Shown here one piece after another: positions 31,066 through 40,196 of a stretch of DNA of 64,000 bases. Source of the DNA: Hyphomonas sp. Mor2 (GTDB lineage: Bacteria > Pseudomonadota > Alphaproteobacteria > Caulobacterales > Hyphomonadaceae); assembly GCF_001854405.1 (NCBI RefSeq), contig NZ_CP017718.1, positions 496,001-560,000 on the forward strand. The letters are read 5' to 3'. Numbering within the stretch: position 1 is the stretch's first letter; each line of letters begins with the position of its first letter. The notes under the pieces are model-generated. The model was not told where the DNA came from, made no database searches, and saw only the letters and a program-made list of their open reading frames with translations. The position numbers and the translations under genes were made by a program.

Positions 31066-32109
31066 ATGACCGAAGCCGAAGAAATGGTCGTCAACGACCG
31101 CAACTGGAAAGCCCTGATCCGTCCCAACCGTCCGGTTGTTGAAGCGGGTCGCGATCCAAGCCGCGTCGCCAAGCTTGTTGTTGAGCCGCTGGAACGCGGT
31201 TTCGGCACGACTCTGGGCAATGCGCTGCGTCGCATTCTGCTTTCGTCTCTGCAAGGCGCCGCAATTACGGGCGTTCAGATTGACGGCGTTGTACATGAGT
31301 TTTCGTCCATCCAGGGCGTGCGTGAAGATGTCACCACAATCATCCTCAATCTGAAGCAGGTTGCCGTCGACATGGTTTCGGACTCTCCGAAACGCATGAT
31401 CCTCAAGGCGTCCGGCAAGGGTGAAGTCAAAGCCGGTCAGATCGAGACCCCGGGCGACGTCAAAATCCTGAACCCTGATCACGTGATCTGTACGCTGGAC
31501 GACGGCGCCAATCTGCACATGGAATTCACCATTGCGACCGGCAAAGGCTATGTTCCAGCCACCGAGAACCGTCCAGAAGATGCGCCAATCGGTTTCATCC
31601 CTGTCGACGCGATCTACTCACCGGTTCGCCGTGTTGGCTATCAGGTCGAGGACACCCGTGAAGGAACGGTTCTGGACTATGACAAGCTGACCCTGACGGT
31701 TGAGACTGATGGCTCTATCACGCCGGAAGATGCGGTGGCCTATGCCGCTCGCATCATGCAGGACCAATTGCAGCTCTTCATCACCTTCGATGAACCAGAG
31801 TCTGAAAGCTCGAGCCAGACCGAAGAGAGCGACCTGGGCTTCAACCCGGTGCTGCTCAAGAAAGTCGACGAGTTGGAACTGTCTGTCCGTTCGGCGAACT
31901 GCCTGAAGAACGACAATATTGTTTACATTGGCGACCTGATCCAGAAGTCCGAAGCGGAAATGCTCCGCACCCCGAACTTCGGTCGCAAGTCGCTGAACGA
32001 AATCAAAGAAGTACTGGCCGGCATGGGCCTTCACCTCGGTATGGATGTGCCAGACTGGCCGCCTGAGGATATTGAAGCCCTCGCTAAAAAGTACGACGAC
32101 CACCTTTAG
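31066..32109 (+). CDS. rpoA: DNA-directed RNA polymerase subunit alpha
   Basis: Alpha dimerises to scaffold RNA polymerase and reads UP elements and activators. The 347-residue product has the N-terminal dimer domain ([24 protein letters not shown]) and, after a linker near residue 245, the C-terminal domain ([20 protein letters not shown] and [16 protein letters not shown]). It lies between rpsK and rplQ in the standard order. Confidence 0.98.
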   Translation: MTEAEEMVVNDRNWKALIRPNRPVVEAGRDPSRVAKLVVEPLERGFGTTLGNALRRILLSSLQGAAITGVQIDGVVHEFSSIQGVREDVTTIILNLKQVAVDMVSDSPKRMILKASGKGEVKAGQIETPGDVKILNPDHVICTLDDGANLHMEFTIATGKGYVPATENRPEDAPIGFIPVDAIYSPVRRVGYQVEDTREGTVLDYDKLTLTVETDGSITPEDAVAYAARIMQDQLQLFITFDEPESESSSQTEESDLGFNPVLLKKVDELELSVRSANCLKNDNIVYIGDLIQKSEAEMLRTPNFGRKSLNEIKEVLAGMGLHLGMDVPDWPPEDIEALAKKYDDHL

Positions 32110-32145
32110 GAGTGTATGCCCGAGAGGGCAGACAAGGAGACTACA

Positions 32146-32568
32146 ATGCGTCACGGCATGGCCCATCGGAAGCTGAACCGCACGGCTTCACACCGCAAAG
32201 CGATGTTTGCCAATATGGCAGCCTCTCTGATCGAGCATGAGCAGATTGTTACCACTCTGCCCAAGGCGAAAGAGATGAAGCCGTTCATGGACAAGCTGAT
32301 CACGCTGGCCAAGCGCGGCGACCTGCACGCGCGTCGTCAGGCGGTTTCCAAGGTTCGTAATGAAGCGGCGGTGAAGAAGCTCTTTGAGGTTTTCGGCGAG
32401 CGCTACAAGGATCGCGACGGTGGCTATACCCGCGTTCTGAAAGCTGGCTTCCGTCACGGTGACAATGCCCCGCGCGCTGTCATCGAACTGGTTGATCGCG
32501 ACGAGGATGCCCGCGGCGCAGCCGATCGTGCGCGCCACGAGGCCGAGCTTGAGGCGATGGAAGAATAG
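32146..32568 (+). CDS. rplQ: 50S ribosomal protein L17
   Basis: L17 is a 50S protein at the tunnel exit side. I start the 140-residue product at [19 protein letters not shown], preceded by AAGGAG; an in-frame ATG ten codons earlier falls before this site. The motif [21 protein letters not shown] is conserved. A strong terminator follows, closing the ribosomal cluster. Confidence 0.97.
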   Translation: MRHGMAHRKLNRTASHRKAMFANMAASLIEHEQIVTTLPKAKEMKPFMDKLITLAKRGDLHARRQAVSKVRNEAAVKKLFEVFGERYKDRDGGYTRVLKAGFRHGDNAPRAVIELVDRDEDARGAADRARHEAELEAMEE

Positions 32569-32596
32569 TCGGCGATAAAGCTCCGAATTCGAATGG

Positions 32597-32625
32597 AAAA
32601 CCCGGTCGGTCTGGCCGGGTTTTTT
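32597..32625 (+). terminator. Intrinsic terminator of the alpha operon
   Basis: A stem formed by AACCCGGTC and GGCCGGGTT (one G-U pair) is preceded by an A run and followed by six T. It lies about 30 nt after rplQ. Confidence 0.9.
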
Positions 32626-32650
32626 CTTGCGTACAACCTTAGGAATGGGG

Positions 32651-33934
32651 TCACCCGGTCAGGCGCACCGGCATTTTTTCAAGCCCGCGCACGCCGAGCC
32701 GTTTCGACCATTTCAGATCCGCTCCCAGCGCGAGATTCGGCCATCGTTCGGCGATCTTTGACAGCGTGACTTCCGTCTCCATCTTGGCCATATGCAGGCC
32801 GAGACAAATATGGGGTCCACCGCCCCATCCCATATGACGGTTTGGTCGGCGCGCCAGATCCAGCGTGAGCGGTTGGTCGAACACGGCTGGATCCAGATTG
32901 GCCGCCCCGAGCACTGCCATAACTTTGTCGCCGCGTTTGAAAGCCTCTCCCGCTATCTCGGTATCGTGGATGACAAAGCGCGGCTTGGTCATGTGCACCG
33001 GCACGGAGAAGCGCATCAATTCGTCCACCGCGACACGCCATCCGTCTGCGTCAAGCGTTCTGGCCGACTGCCATGCGCCTGGCTGAGTCTGCAGATCGTA
33101 CAGGCCGGCTGAGAGCAGATTGGTCGTGGTTTCGTGGCCCGCGACGAACAGGACGAGCACAAGCGAAACCAGTTCGTCTTCACTCATTTTGCCGCCTTCG
33201 GCTTCGGCCTCGATCAGTTCGCTGAGCAGGCCCGGGCGCGGATCGCGTCGGGCGGATTCGATTTCAGCTCGCAATTGTTTGATCACACCCCCCATGCCGG
33301 AGAGTGCGCGCAGTATTCCCAAAGTGGACGACGAGCTGGTAAAGCCGGACATGATGGTGATCAGCCGTTCTTTCGCGGCATCGGTCATGCCCAGCAAATG
33401 CGTGATGACCTGGACAGGCAGAGGCCTGAAAATGGCTTCGGTCAGGTCAATCTCGGATTCGCGTTGATCGGCGACACGATCGAGAAGCGCGTCGACCAGT
33501 ACGGCGACGCTGTCTCGCCGCGTTTCGATCGCCGCCCGTCGAAACGGCGTGTCAGCCAGACGGCGAATGCGTTGATGATCGGGATCATCTAATGCCAAGA
33601 TATTTTCCGCCAGCAATCGAAAAGACTTGGGCATGAATGGAAGCCCGAACGGTTTGCGATGTCCGGCATTGCGCGCATTGACCGCGAACTGCTCGGCGTC
33701 TTTCAGTACGGTCTGAGCAGCTTCATGGGTCAGCGCTGACCGGATGGGGCCAAATAACGGGACCTTTACTAGCGCAAATGGCCCCGCCTCGCGCGCCTGG
33801 GTCAATAGAGTGTGCGGCGCTTGTTTAAACTCCGGAGCGTTCAGGTTGAGACTGTGCATGCGGTTACAATAGACCCGGATCTTCGACCCAACAATGCGCG
33901 TTAGGCGCGGGATCGCTTTGCGCAAATTAACCAT
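32651..33934 (-). CDS. Cytochrome P450
   Basis: This is a soluble haem-thiolate monooxygenase of about 427 residues. Landmarks are the I-helix oxygen-binding motif AGHETT, the ExxR motif in DELMRF, and the haem loop GWGGGPHICLGLHMAKME with the cysteine ligand. No membrane anchor is seen, as expected for a bacterial P450 that uses separate ferredoxin partners; none are nearby. The start is uncertain: MVNLRKAIPR is chosen, an ATG three codons earlier and one 25 codons later are possible, and none has a strong ribosome binding site. The substrate is unknown. Confidence 0.88.
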   Translation of the reverse strand: MVNLRKAIPRLTRIVGSKIRVYCNRMHSLNLNAPEFKQAPHTLLTQAREAGPFALVKVPLFGPIRSALTHEAAQTVLKDAEQFAVNARNAGHRKPFGLPFMPKSFRLLAENILALDDPDHQRIRRLADTPFRRAAIETRRDSVAVLVDALLDRVADQRESEIDLTEAIFRPLPVQVITHLLGMTDAAKERLITIMSGFTSSSSTLGILRALSGMGGVIKQLRAEIESARRDPRPGLLSELIEAEAEGGKMSEDELVSLVLVLFVAGHETTTNLLSAGLYDLQTQPGAWQSARTLDADGWRVAVDELMRFSVPVHMTKPRFVIHDTEIAGEAFKRGDKVMAVLGAANLDPAVFDQPLTLDLARRPNRHMGWGGGPHICLGLHMAKMETEVTLSKIAERWPNLALGADLKWSKRLGVRGLEKMPVRLTG

Positions 33935-33980
33935 AAGTGGCATAGTGCGCGGACGGAAGGCAGGCGTGCCTCCATGACCA

Positions 33981-34049
33981 AAGGGGACGTAACCAAGGGG
34001 ACGTAACCAAGGGGATGAAACAAAAGGGGACGAAACAAAGGGGACGCAT
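33981..34049 (+). repeat. Five tandem AAGGGGACG-type repeats before the VWA gene
   Basis: Five near-identical units of about 14 bp start at 33981, 33995, 34009, 34024 and 34038. Units 1 and 2 read AAGGGGACGTAACC, units 3 and 4 are AAGGGGAYGAAAC variants, and unit 5 provides AAGGGG six nt before the ATG of the next gene. The last unit therefore acts as a ribosome binding site, and the upstream copies each carry the same purine core. Confidence 0.85.
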
Positions 34050-36290
34050 ATGGGACACTCACACCGCGCCGCCCGCGCGCTACTCACCACACTTGGCCTT
34101 GTCGGCCTTACCGCAGCGCCGCTGGCGCAGGCTGAAGAACAGGATGTCATTCTGGTTCTGGACGGCTCCGGCTCGATGTGGGGCCAGATTGAGGGCGAGG
34201 CAAAGATCACCATTGCTCGCTCCGTAGTCGGGCAGGTGATCGATGACCTGCCGGGCGACCAGCGCCTTGGACTCGTGGCTTATGGTCATAATCGCAAGGG
34301 CGATTGCTCCGATATCGAGGAAGTCGTCACGGTCGGGACGGATCGCGATGCAGTCCGCAGCGCCGTCAACGCCATCAATCCAAAAGGCAAGACACCGCTC
34401 AGCGCATCGGTCCAGTTCGCGGCCGAACAGCTTAGATATACCGAGAACAAGGCGACCGTCATTCTGGTTAGCGATGGCCGCGAAACGTGCGACCTTGACC
34501 CGTGCGCGGTCGGCAATGCGCTGGAGCAAGCCGGTGTGGATTTTACCGCCCACGTGATTGGTTTTGATGTCGTCGAGCAGGCCGATCAGGAGCAGTTGCA
34601 ATGCCTGGCGGACAATACCGGTGGAACCTACCTCAACGCCTCCAGTGCAGAGGAGCTGTCCAGCGCGCTGGAACAGACTGTGGCGGAGGTGCCGGTCCAG
34701 GACCCGATCACCGAGACCCGCATGGTGCTGCGCGCCACGGATCTCGCCCAGGGACCGGAGATTGAGGCAGGCCTCACCTGGCGCATCGCCCAGTCCGGTG
34801 GCGGCGAGGAGGTCTTCAACGTCAGCGATGCAGGCCGGAGTGAGATTGAGGTTGCCCCCGGGGTCTATGACGTTTTCGTCGAGTGGCCCGAACGCGGATT
34901 GAGTGGGTCCGCTGAAACCGTCCAGGTGGCGCAATCGATCGAGAAAACGGTCACCATCGCGTTGGAACAGACTTTCGAAGCCACCTTGCGCACCGAGCCG
35001 GAGGGGGCAGCGCCGGTCAGTTCGGATCTGGTCGTTTACTGGACCGGGCCGGAACGCCAAAGCGACTGGATCACCATCACGCAAATCGATGGCAGCCCGA
35101 GCTCCTACAAGACCTATAAATATGTCGAGCAGGGCGGCAATCCGCTGGAGCTGCGCATGCCATCAGAGCCTGGCACATACGAGCTACGCTATGTGCTCGG
35201 TCGCCCGGCTCGTGTTCTGGCAAGCATGCAGATTGAAGCCACGCCGGTGGGCGCCAGTATGGACGCGCCGGACACGGTTGCAGCCGGCGCCATGTTCAAT
35301 GTCGGCTGGGACGGCCCCGGCTATAATGATGACTGGGTGACCGTGGTCGCGCCGGATGCAGCGGACCGGGCTTATACTGATTATGCCTATACCCGTGAAG
35401 GCGAGGTATTGGAGCTACGCGCGCCGCTGGAGCCAGGCGAGTATGAACTGCGCTATGTGCAGGCCGGACAGGAAGTGATCGCGCGCCGGGCGCTCACTGT
35501 GACGGCGGTGGAAGCGTCCATGGATGCGCCTGATACAGTCGAGGTCGGCACCTATCATCAAATCGGCTGGACGGGACCGGCGGGCCAGAATGACTGGCTG
35601 ACCATTGTTCGGCCAGGTGAGGCTGCCAATCGCTATACTGACTATGCCTATACGCGCGAAGGCGATGTGCTGACCTTGCGCATGCCGCTCGAGCCGGGCA
35701 ATTGGGAGCTGCGTTATGTCCAGAATGGCCGCAAGGTTCTGGCCGTAAAGGAGATGCAAGTCACCGACCGCACCGTGCCGCTGGTGGCCGTCGATAACGC
35801 TGTGGTCGGCAACGCAGTCGAGGTCGGATTTGATGGGATCGCCAATAAGGATGACTGGCTGACGGTGGCCGCCCCCGATGCCGCGGAGAACCGCTATACG
35901 GACTATGAGTATGCCCGCAATGGATCGCCCGCTTCGATCAAGATGCCGGTCGAGCCGGGCACTTATGAGCTGCGTTATGTGCTGGATGGGCGACGTGTGA
36001 TTGGCCGCAAAGAGATTGTGGTTGAAGATGCCGATGCCAGCGTGTCCGGCCCGGCCTCGGTCACCCGCCAGCAAAGCTTCAGTGTCGATTGGAGTGGGCC
36101 AGGCAATCACAATGACTGGATCACTATCGTCGCGCCTGACGCGGCCGACACGCGCTATGGCGATTATGCCTATACGCGCGAAGGTAATCCGGTCTTGCTC
36201 AAAGCTCCGTCGGAGCCAGGCACTTATGAGTTACGCTATGTCCTGGACAATAAGCGGGTGATTGCGCGGACCGCGATCACGGTGGACTGA
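34050..36290 (+). CDS. Secreted von Willebrand A protein with five C-terminal repeats
   Basis: This is a 746-residue exported protein. A signal peptide covers residues 1-28 (cleavage after AQA). A VWA domain spans about 31-200, with the metal site DGSGSMW (38-44), so it should bind a divalent cation and a protein ligand. A carboxypeptidase-regulatory-like or beta-sandwich linker follows to about 325. Five repeats of about 80-88 residues then run to the C-terminus, each with a DWxTxxxP core, a YTDYAYTREG-type turn and an EPGTYELRYV strand. The repeats look like extracytoplasmic beta-sandwich modules. No anchor or sorting signal is seen. The partner is unknown, and it stands as a single gene. 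Confidence 0.8.
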   Translation: MGHSHRAARALLTTLGLVGLTAAPLAQAEEQDVILVLDGSGSMWGQIEGEAKITIARSVVGQVIDDLPGDQRLGLVAYGHNRKGDCSDIEEVVTVGTDRDAVRSAVNAINPKGKTPLSASVQFAAEQLRYTENKATVILVSDGRETCDLDPCAVGNALEQAGVDFTAHVIGFDVVEQADQEQLQCLADNTGGTYLNASSAEELSSALEQTVAEVPVQDPITETRMVLRATDLAQGPEIEAGLTWRIAQSGGGEEVFNVSDAGRSEIEVAPGVYDVFVEWPERGLSGSAETVQVAQSIEKTVTIALEQTFEATLRTEPEGAAPVSSDLVVYWTGPERQSDWITITQIDGSPSSYKTYKYVEQGGNPLELRMPSEPGTYELRYVLGRPARVLASMQIEATPVGASMDAPDTVAAGAMFNVGWDGPGYNDDWVTVVAPDAADRAYTDYAYTREGEVLELRAPLEPGEYELRYVQAGQEVIARRALTVTAVEASMDAPDTVEVGTYHQIGWTGPAGQNDWLTIVRPGEAANRYTDYAYTREGDVLTLRMPLEPGNWELRYVQNGRKVLAVKEMQVTDRTVPLVAVDNAVVGNAVEVGFDGIANKDDWLTVAAPDAAENRYTDYEYARNGSPASIKMPVEPGTYELRYVLDGRRVIGRKEIVVEDADASVSGPASVTRQQSFSVDWSGPGNHNDWITIVAPDAADTRYGDYAYTREGNPVLLKAPSEPGTYELRYVLDNKRVIARTAITVD

Positions 36291-36382
36291 TCCTTTTCTT
36301 GCCCCAACGACTCCATTGCCAAGCGCTGCGTCGCCCCTAGGCTGTCTTAAAAAACGAGACACAAAGGCTGGGAGGTTGTCAG

Positions 36383-37297
36383 ATGCAAGATTTTAGCGGG
36401 AAGCTCGCCGTGATTACCGGCGGGGGGACCGGTATTGGGCGGGCGTTGACGCGGCAATTGGCGGCCGAGGGCTGCAGCGTCGCCATCTGCGATATCTCGC
36501 AGGAAGACATGGATGAAAGCTGTGAACTCGCCCTGCAGGACGCGCCACAAGGTGTACGCGTGACGGGATTTCTCGCAGATGTCGCCATGAAAGCGCAGCT
36601 CGAGGCGTTTCGTGACGATACACTTGAACGGCATGAGACGGATCACATCCATCTGCTGTTCAACAATGCCGGGATTGCAGGCGGTGGCAGCATGATCAAT
36701 ACGCCGCGCGATGTCTGGGAGCGCACATTTGGGGTCTGCTGGTATGGGGTCTACTATAGTGCGCGGGCATTCCTGCCGGCCCTGATGCGCGCGGATGAGG
36801 GGCACATGATCAATGTCAGCTCCGTCAATGGCTTCTGGGCGAGCCTAGGGCCTGACACCTCTCATACGGCCTATTCGGCGGCAAAATTTGCCGTGAAGGG
36901 TTTTACTGAAGCGCTGGTCAATGATTTTCGAAACAATGCGCCACACCTGAAGGCCAGCGTGGTCATGCCAGGTCATATCGGCACCAACATCGCACTCAAT
37001 ACAGTGCGTGAGTTCGGCGACCTGGCTCAGGAAGATATTCCGGCTGGCGACCTCGATAATGACGTCGATGCTCAAACCCGCGGCGAGGCCTTTCGCGACA
37101 ATGGTCTAAACCCTGAAGAGGCGGCCCGAATCATCCTTCAAGGTGTTCGCGATGAACGCTGGCGAATCCTCGTGGGGGCAGACGCTGAGGCGCTTGATGC
37201 AGCCGTTCGGGAGGCGCCAGAAGAAGCCTACGAGCGCGAATTTATGGAAACCCGCGTGGTGCCAATTTTACCGGCGCTGACGGGGACGCCGGACTGA
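36383..37297 (+). CDS. SDR family NAD(P)-dependent oxidoreductase
   Basis: This is a classical short-chain dehydrogenase/reductase, 304 residues. The cofactor motif TGGGTGIG is at 12-19, NNAG at 94-97, and the catalytic set is Ser146, Tyr164 and Lys168 (YSAAK). Asp37 after the second strand (CDIS) favours NAD over NADP by family rule. The C-terminus has an extension of about 40 residues beyond the usual 250-260. The substrate is unknown. The acetylpolyamine-deacetylase-like gene follows after 18 nt and may be cotranscribed. Confidence 0.85.
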   Translation: MQDFSGKLAVITGGGTGIGRALTRQLAAEGCSVAICDISQEDMDESCELALQDAPQGVRVTGFLADVAMKAQLEAFRDDTLERHETDHIHLLFNNAGIAGGGSMINTPRDVWERTFGVCWYGVYYSARAFLPALMRADEGHMINVSSVNGFWASLGPDTSHTAYSAAKFAVKGFTEALVNDFRNNAPHLKASVVMPGHIGTNIALNTVREFGDLAQEDIPAGDLDNDVDAQTRGEAFRDNGLNPEEAARIILQGVRDERWRILVGADAEALDAAVREAPEEAYEREFMETRVVPILPALTGTPD

Positions 37298-37315
37298 TAT
37301 TGCACGAGGGGTAGG

Positions 37316-38326
37316 ATGAAAGCGTATTATGCCGAGGCTCAATCGCGTCATGCCCCGACGCACGAGCTTCAGAATGGCGAAATGGTCCAGCACGCAGAGT
37401 CGCAGGCGCGTGTCGCTTCAATAAAGACGGCTCTGACCGATCTGGACACATCACGCGATTTCGGACTGGATCCAATCCAGGCCGTGCATGACCCGGCCTA
37501 TATCGAATTCCTGAAGCGCGCACACGCCGATTGGGTCGCCGCCGGCCGTCCGGGAGACGCCTTTCCTTATGTCTTCCCTGTGCGCGGACGTCGGCCGCTG
37601 ACGCTCAGCCGTATAGATGCAGAGCTCGGCCAGTATGCTTATGATTGTGGAACGCCAGTTGCTGAAGGTACGTGGGAGGCGGTGTATTGGAATGCCCAGA
37701 CGGCGCTGACGGCGCTTGATCGGGTCATGGGCAAGCGCCTGCCAACCTTCGCGTTTTGCCGACCTCCGGGCCACCATGCCGGCAGGGACTATATGGGCGG
37801 CTACTCTTATCTCAACAATGTTGCGATCGCGGCGCAGCACGCCTTAGCCAATGGTGCATCAAAGGTCGCGGTGCTCGATGTCGATTATCATCACGGCAAC
37901 GGCACGCAGGACATTTTTTACGATCGCGGGGATGTTTTGACGATCTCTCTGCATGCCGACCCCAGGACGGATTATCCTTTCTATTGGGGGCACGCTGACG
38001 AAGCCGGTGAGGGGCCCGGTGCAGGCGCAAACCTCAATCTTCCAATGCCGCGCGGAACGATCTGGGCGGATTATGAGCGGTGCCTGATGCAGGCGCTGGA
38101 TCGTGTCGTTGAGTTCGGCCCAGATTTGCTAATCGTGCCCTATGGCGCCGACACATATGCCGGTGATCCGATCAGCTTCTTTGAGATCGAAACAGCGGAC
38201 TATACCGCCATGGCGCGCCGGATCGCGTCGGCAGGACTGCCCACGCTGATTTGCATGGAAGGTGGTTATGCGGTGAACGCGCTTGGTGCCAATGTATCTG
38301 CCTTCCTGGCGGGGTTTGAGACTTAA
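37316..38326 (+). CDS. Histone deacetylase family protein, acetylpolyamine aminohydrolase-like
   Basis: This is a zinc-dependent deacetylase of the arginase/deacetylase fold, 336 residues. The active-site His pair is in RPPGHHAG, the zinc ligands are in DVDYHHGNG and YGADTYAGDP, and the C-terminal MEGGYAV loop is present. The N-terminal text (HELQNGEMVQHAE, DFGLDPIQAVHDPAYIEF) resembles bacterial acetylpolyamine amidohydrolases more than histone or acetoin-type enzymes, so the likely role is removing acetyl groups from polyamines. Its 3' end overlaps the convergent hydrolase gene by 4 bp. Confidence 0.82.
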   Translation: MKAYYAEAQSRHAPTHELQNGEMVQHAESQARVASIKTALTDLDTSRDFGLDPIQAVHDPAYIEFLKRAHADWVAAGRPGDAFPYVFPVRGRRPLTLSRIDAELGQYAYDCGTPVAEGTWEAVYWNAQTALTALDRVMGKRLPTFAFCRPPGHHAGRDYMGGYSYLNNVAIAAQHALANGASKVAVLDVDYHHGNGTQDIFYDRGDVLTISLHADPRTDYPFYWGHADEAGEGPGAGANLNLPMPRGTIWADYERCLMQALDRVVEFGPDLLIVPYGADTYAGDPISFFEIETADYTAMARRIASAGLPTLICMEGGYAVNALGANVSAFLAGFET

Positions 38327-39057
38327 GCCCAGTGCGACTTGAGCAGGTTCGCCAGCACATCGGCGCGTTCAATGATCGACCAGTGTCCCGTACCCTCCTG
38401 TATCTCGAGCGACGCGCCTGTATGGGCACAGAATTTCTCTGCAACCCAGGTTGGTACATAGGGGTCATCTGCCCCCCAGAACACCAGGCCGCGTTCAGGT
38501 AGGTTCTGGGTATCTTCCCACCATTCGCTGCCAGTCGTCTTGGCAGAACGATACAGTTTCAATATCGCCTCACGCATATGCGGTGACCAGTGACTGGCTT
38601 CCCTGGAGGCGAGGTCGGCAGGAACGCCCGCCGCGTGCAGGGCCTTACACAAGGCTTCTTTCCGCGTCACCGCGGTGATGAGTTCGCCGAGGACTGGCGT
38701 CTGCCACATTCGGGCCATTCGGTGCCATTTATATTCAGGGTGCGGGAGCGCATTGGCGACGCACCAGGTGCGGACGAGATCCGGGCGCAAGCTTGCCACC
38801 CGAACGGTGATGAGAGCGCCCCAGTCATGCCCGACCAGATCAACTGGACCGCGCTCTGAATGGGCGCTCTCGATCTGGCCGATATACCAGTCGACATAAG
38901 CTTCCTTACTCGCATCAAAACCGTTCGGCAGCGGCTCGAGAAAGCCCGGCATGGCAGGCGCGCGAAACTCGGTCTGATCGAGCCCGAGTTCACCGATCAG
39001 CGGATCCCACATGGCGGGCGTATCCGGAACGCCGTGCAAAAAGAGTTTCAGCCCCAT
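38323..39057 (-). CDS. Alpha/beta hydrolase (epoxide hydrolase / dehalogenase-like)
   Basis: This is a soluble alpha/beta hydrolase of 244 residues. The oxyanion segment is HGVPDT (8-13), the nucleophile elbow is GHDWGA with Asp78, and the catalytic His is in GTGHWSI (His225). An Asp nucleophile followed by Trp places it with the epoxide hydrolase/haloalkane dehalogenase branch rather than the serine esterases. The cap domain is short. The substrate is not known. It is divergent from the nitronate monooxygenase gene. Confidence 0.82.
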   Translation of the reverse strand: MGLKLFLHGVPDTPAMWDPLIGELGLDQTEFRAPAMPGFLEPLPNGFDASKEAYVDWYIGQIESAHSERGPVDLVGHDWGALITVRVASLRPDLVRTWCVANALPHPEYKWHRMARMWQTPVLGELITAVTRKEALCKALHAAGVPADLASREASHWSPHMREAILKLYRSAKTTGSEWWEDTQNLPERGLVFWGADDPYVPTWVAEKFCAHTGASLEIQEGTGHWSIIERADVLANLLKSHWA

Positions 39058-39132
39058 CCAGCTCTCCCTAGGTCAGACTTGTTTCGCGTCAGTTTGAGGG
39101 ACATTGTAGCGCCGAACAAGGAGGATCATCTC

Positions 39133-40122
39133 ATGAAAACCGCCATTACCGAGATGTTTGGCATTGAGCACCCGATTATTCAGGGGGGTATGCACTTTGT
39201 CGGCTTTGCTGAAATGGCTGCAGCTGTCTCCAATGCTGGCGGGCTAGGGATCATTACCGGCCTGACCCAGAAGACACCGCAGGATCTCGCCAACGAGATC
39301 GCTAAATGCAAGGACATGACCGACAAGCCGTTCGGGGTGAACATTACGTTTCTGCCGACGTTGAACCCGCCGGATTATCCAGCCATCGTCAAGGCGATTA
39401 TCGATGGCGGCGTGAAAGTCGTGGAAACTGCGGGTCGTAACCCGGAGCAGGTCCTTCCTCATCTCAAGGACGCCGGCATCAGGGTCATCCACAAGTGCAC
39501 GTCCGTGCGCCACTCCTTGAAAGCTCAAGACATTGGCTGTGATGCCGTTTCGGTCGATGGGTTTGAGTGCGGTGGTCACCCAGGCGAAGACGATGTGCCG
39601 AACATGATCCTGCTGCCGCGCGCGGCGGATGAGCTGGATATTCCATTCGTCTCTTCCGGTGGGCAGGCCGATGGTCGTTCGCTCGTGGCGTCTCTTGCCA
39701 TGGGGGCACAAGGCATGAACATGGGCACCCGTTTCATCGCGACGAAGGAAGCGCCGGTGCATGAAAATGTGAAGCAGGCGATTGTCGCGGCATCTGAGCT
39801 CGACACACGCCTCGTCATGCGCCCTCTGCGCAATACAGAGCGCGTCCTCACCAACGAGGCGGTCGAGCGCCTGCTCGAGAAGGAAAAAGCGCTCGGCGCG
39901 GACCTCAAGTTCGAAGATATTATCGGCGAAGTGGCCGGGGTTTATCCGAAGATCATGATGGAGGGTGACATGGATGCCGGGGCCTGGTCCTGCGGTATGG
40001 TCGCCGGTCTGATCTATGACATCCCGACGTGTAAGGAGCTGATCGACCGGATCATGGCTGAGGCCGATCAGATCATCAATGAGCGCCTCGCAGGCTTCAT
40101 GAAAGGTACGGTCAGCGCATAA
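39133..40122 (+). CDS. Nitronate monooxygenase (2-nitropropane dioxygenase family)
   Basis: This is an FMN-dependent TIM-barrel enzyme of 329 residues that oxidises nitronates in well-studied homologues; many relatives are of unknown use or act as enoyl reductases. I start it at MKTAITEMFGIEHPIIQGGM, which has a full AAGGAGG site. Family marks are SNAGGLGIITGLT, FGVNITF, DAVSVDGFECGGHPGE with the candidate catalytic His, and VSSGGQADGRSL with SLAMGAQGMNMGTRF for phosphate binding of FMN. A longer frame upstream is antisense to the hydrolase gene and is not coding. Confidence 0.88.
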   Translation: MKTAITEMFGIEHPIIQGGMHFVGFAEMAAAVSNAGGLGIITGLTQKTPQDLANEIAKCKDMTDKPFGVNITFLPTLNPPDYPAIVKAIIDGGVKVVETAGRNPEQVLPHLKDAGIRVIHKCTSVRHSLKAQDIGCDAVSVDGFECGGHPGEDDVPNMILLPRAADELDIPFVSSGGQADGRSLVASLAMGAQGMNMGTRFIATKEAPVHENVKQAIVAASELDTRLVMRPLRNTERVLTNEAVERLLEKEKALGADLKFEDIIGEVAGVYPKIMMEGDMDAGAWSCGMVAGLIYDIPTCKELIDRIMAEADQIINERLAGFMKGTVSA

Positions 40123-40145
40123 ATCGCGCGGCCCGCTAGTCAGGG

Positions 40146-40171
40146 CGGCCCGTCGGTGTTCCGGCGGGCCG
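40146..40171 (+). terminator. Stem-loop between the nitronate monooxygenase and SDR genes
   Basis: An 11-bp stem (CGGCCCGTCGG / CCGGCGGGCCG, one G-U pair) with loop TGTT is followed by TTCGTTCT. The T tract is broken, so termination may be partial. It lies 24 nt after one gene and 26 nt before the start of the next. Confidence 0.55.
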
Positions 40172-40196
40172 TTCGTTCTATTGGAGGAATAAAAAG

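Noticed and set aside
35250-36280. Possible CRISPR-like or DNA-level repeat array in the VWA gene
   Set aside because: The repeats are about 255 bp apart, diverged at DNA level and in frame; they are protein domain repeats.
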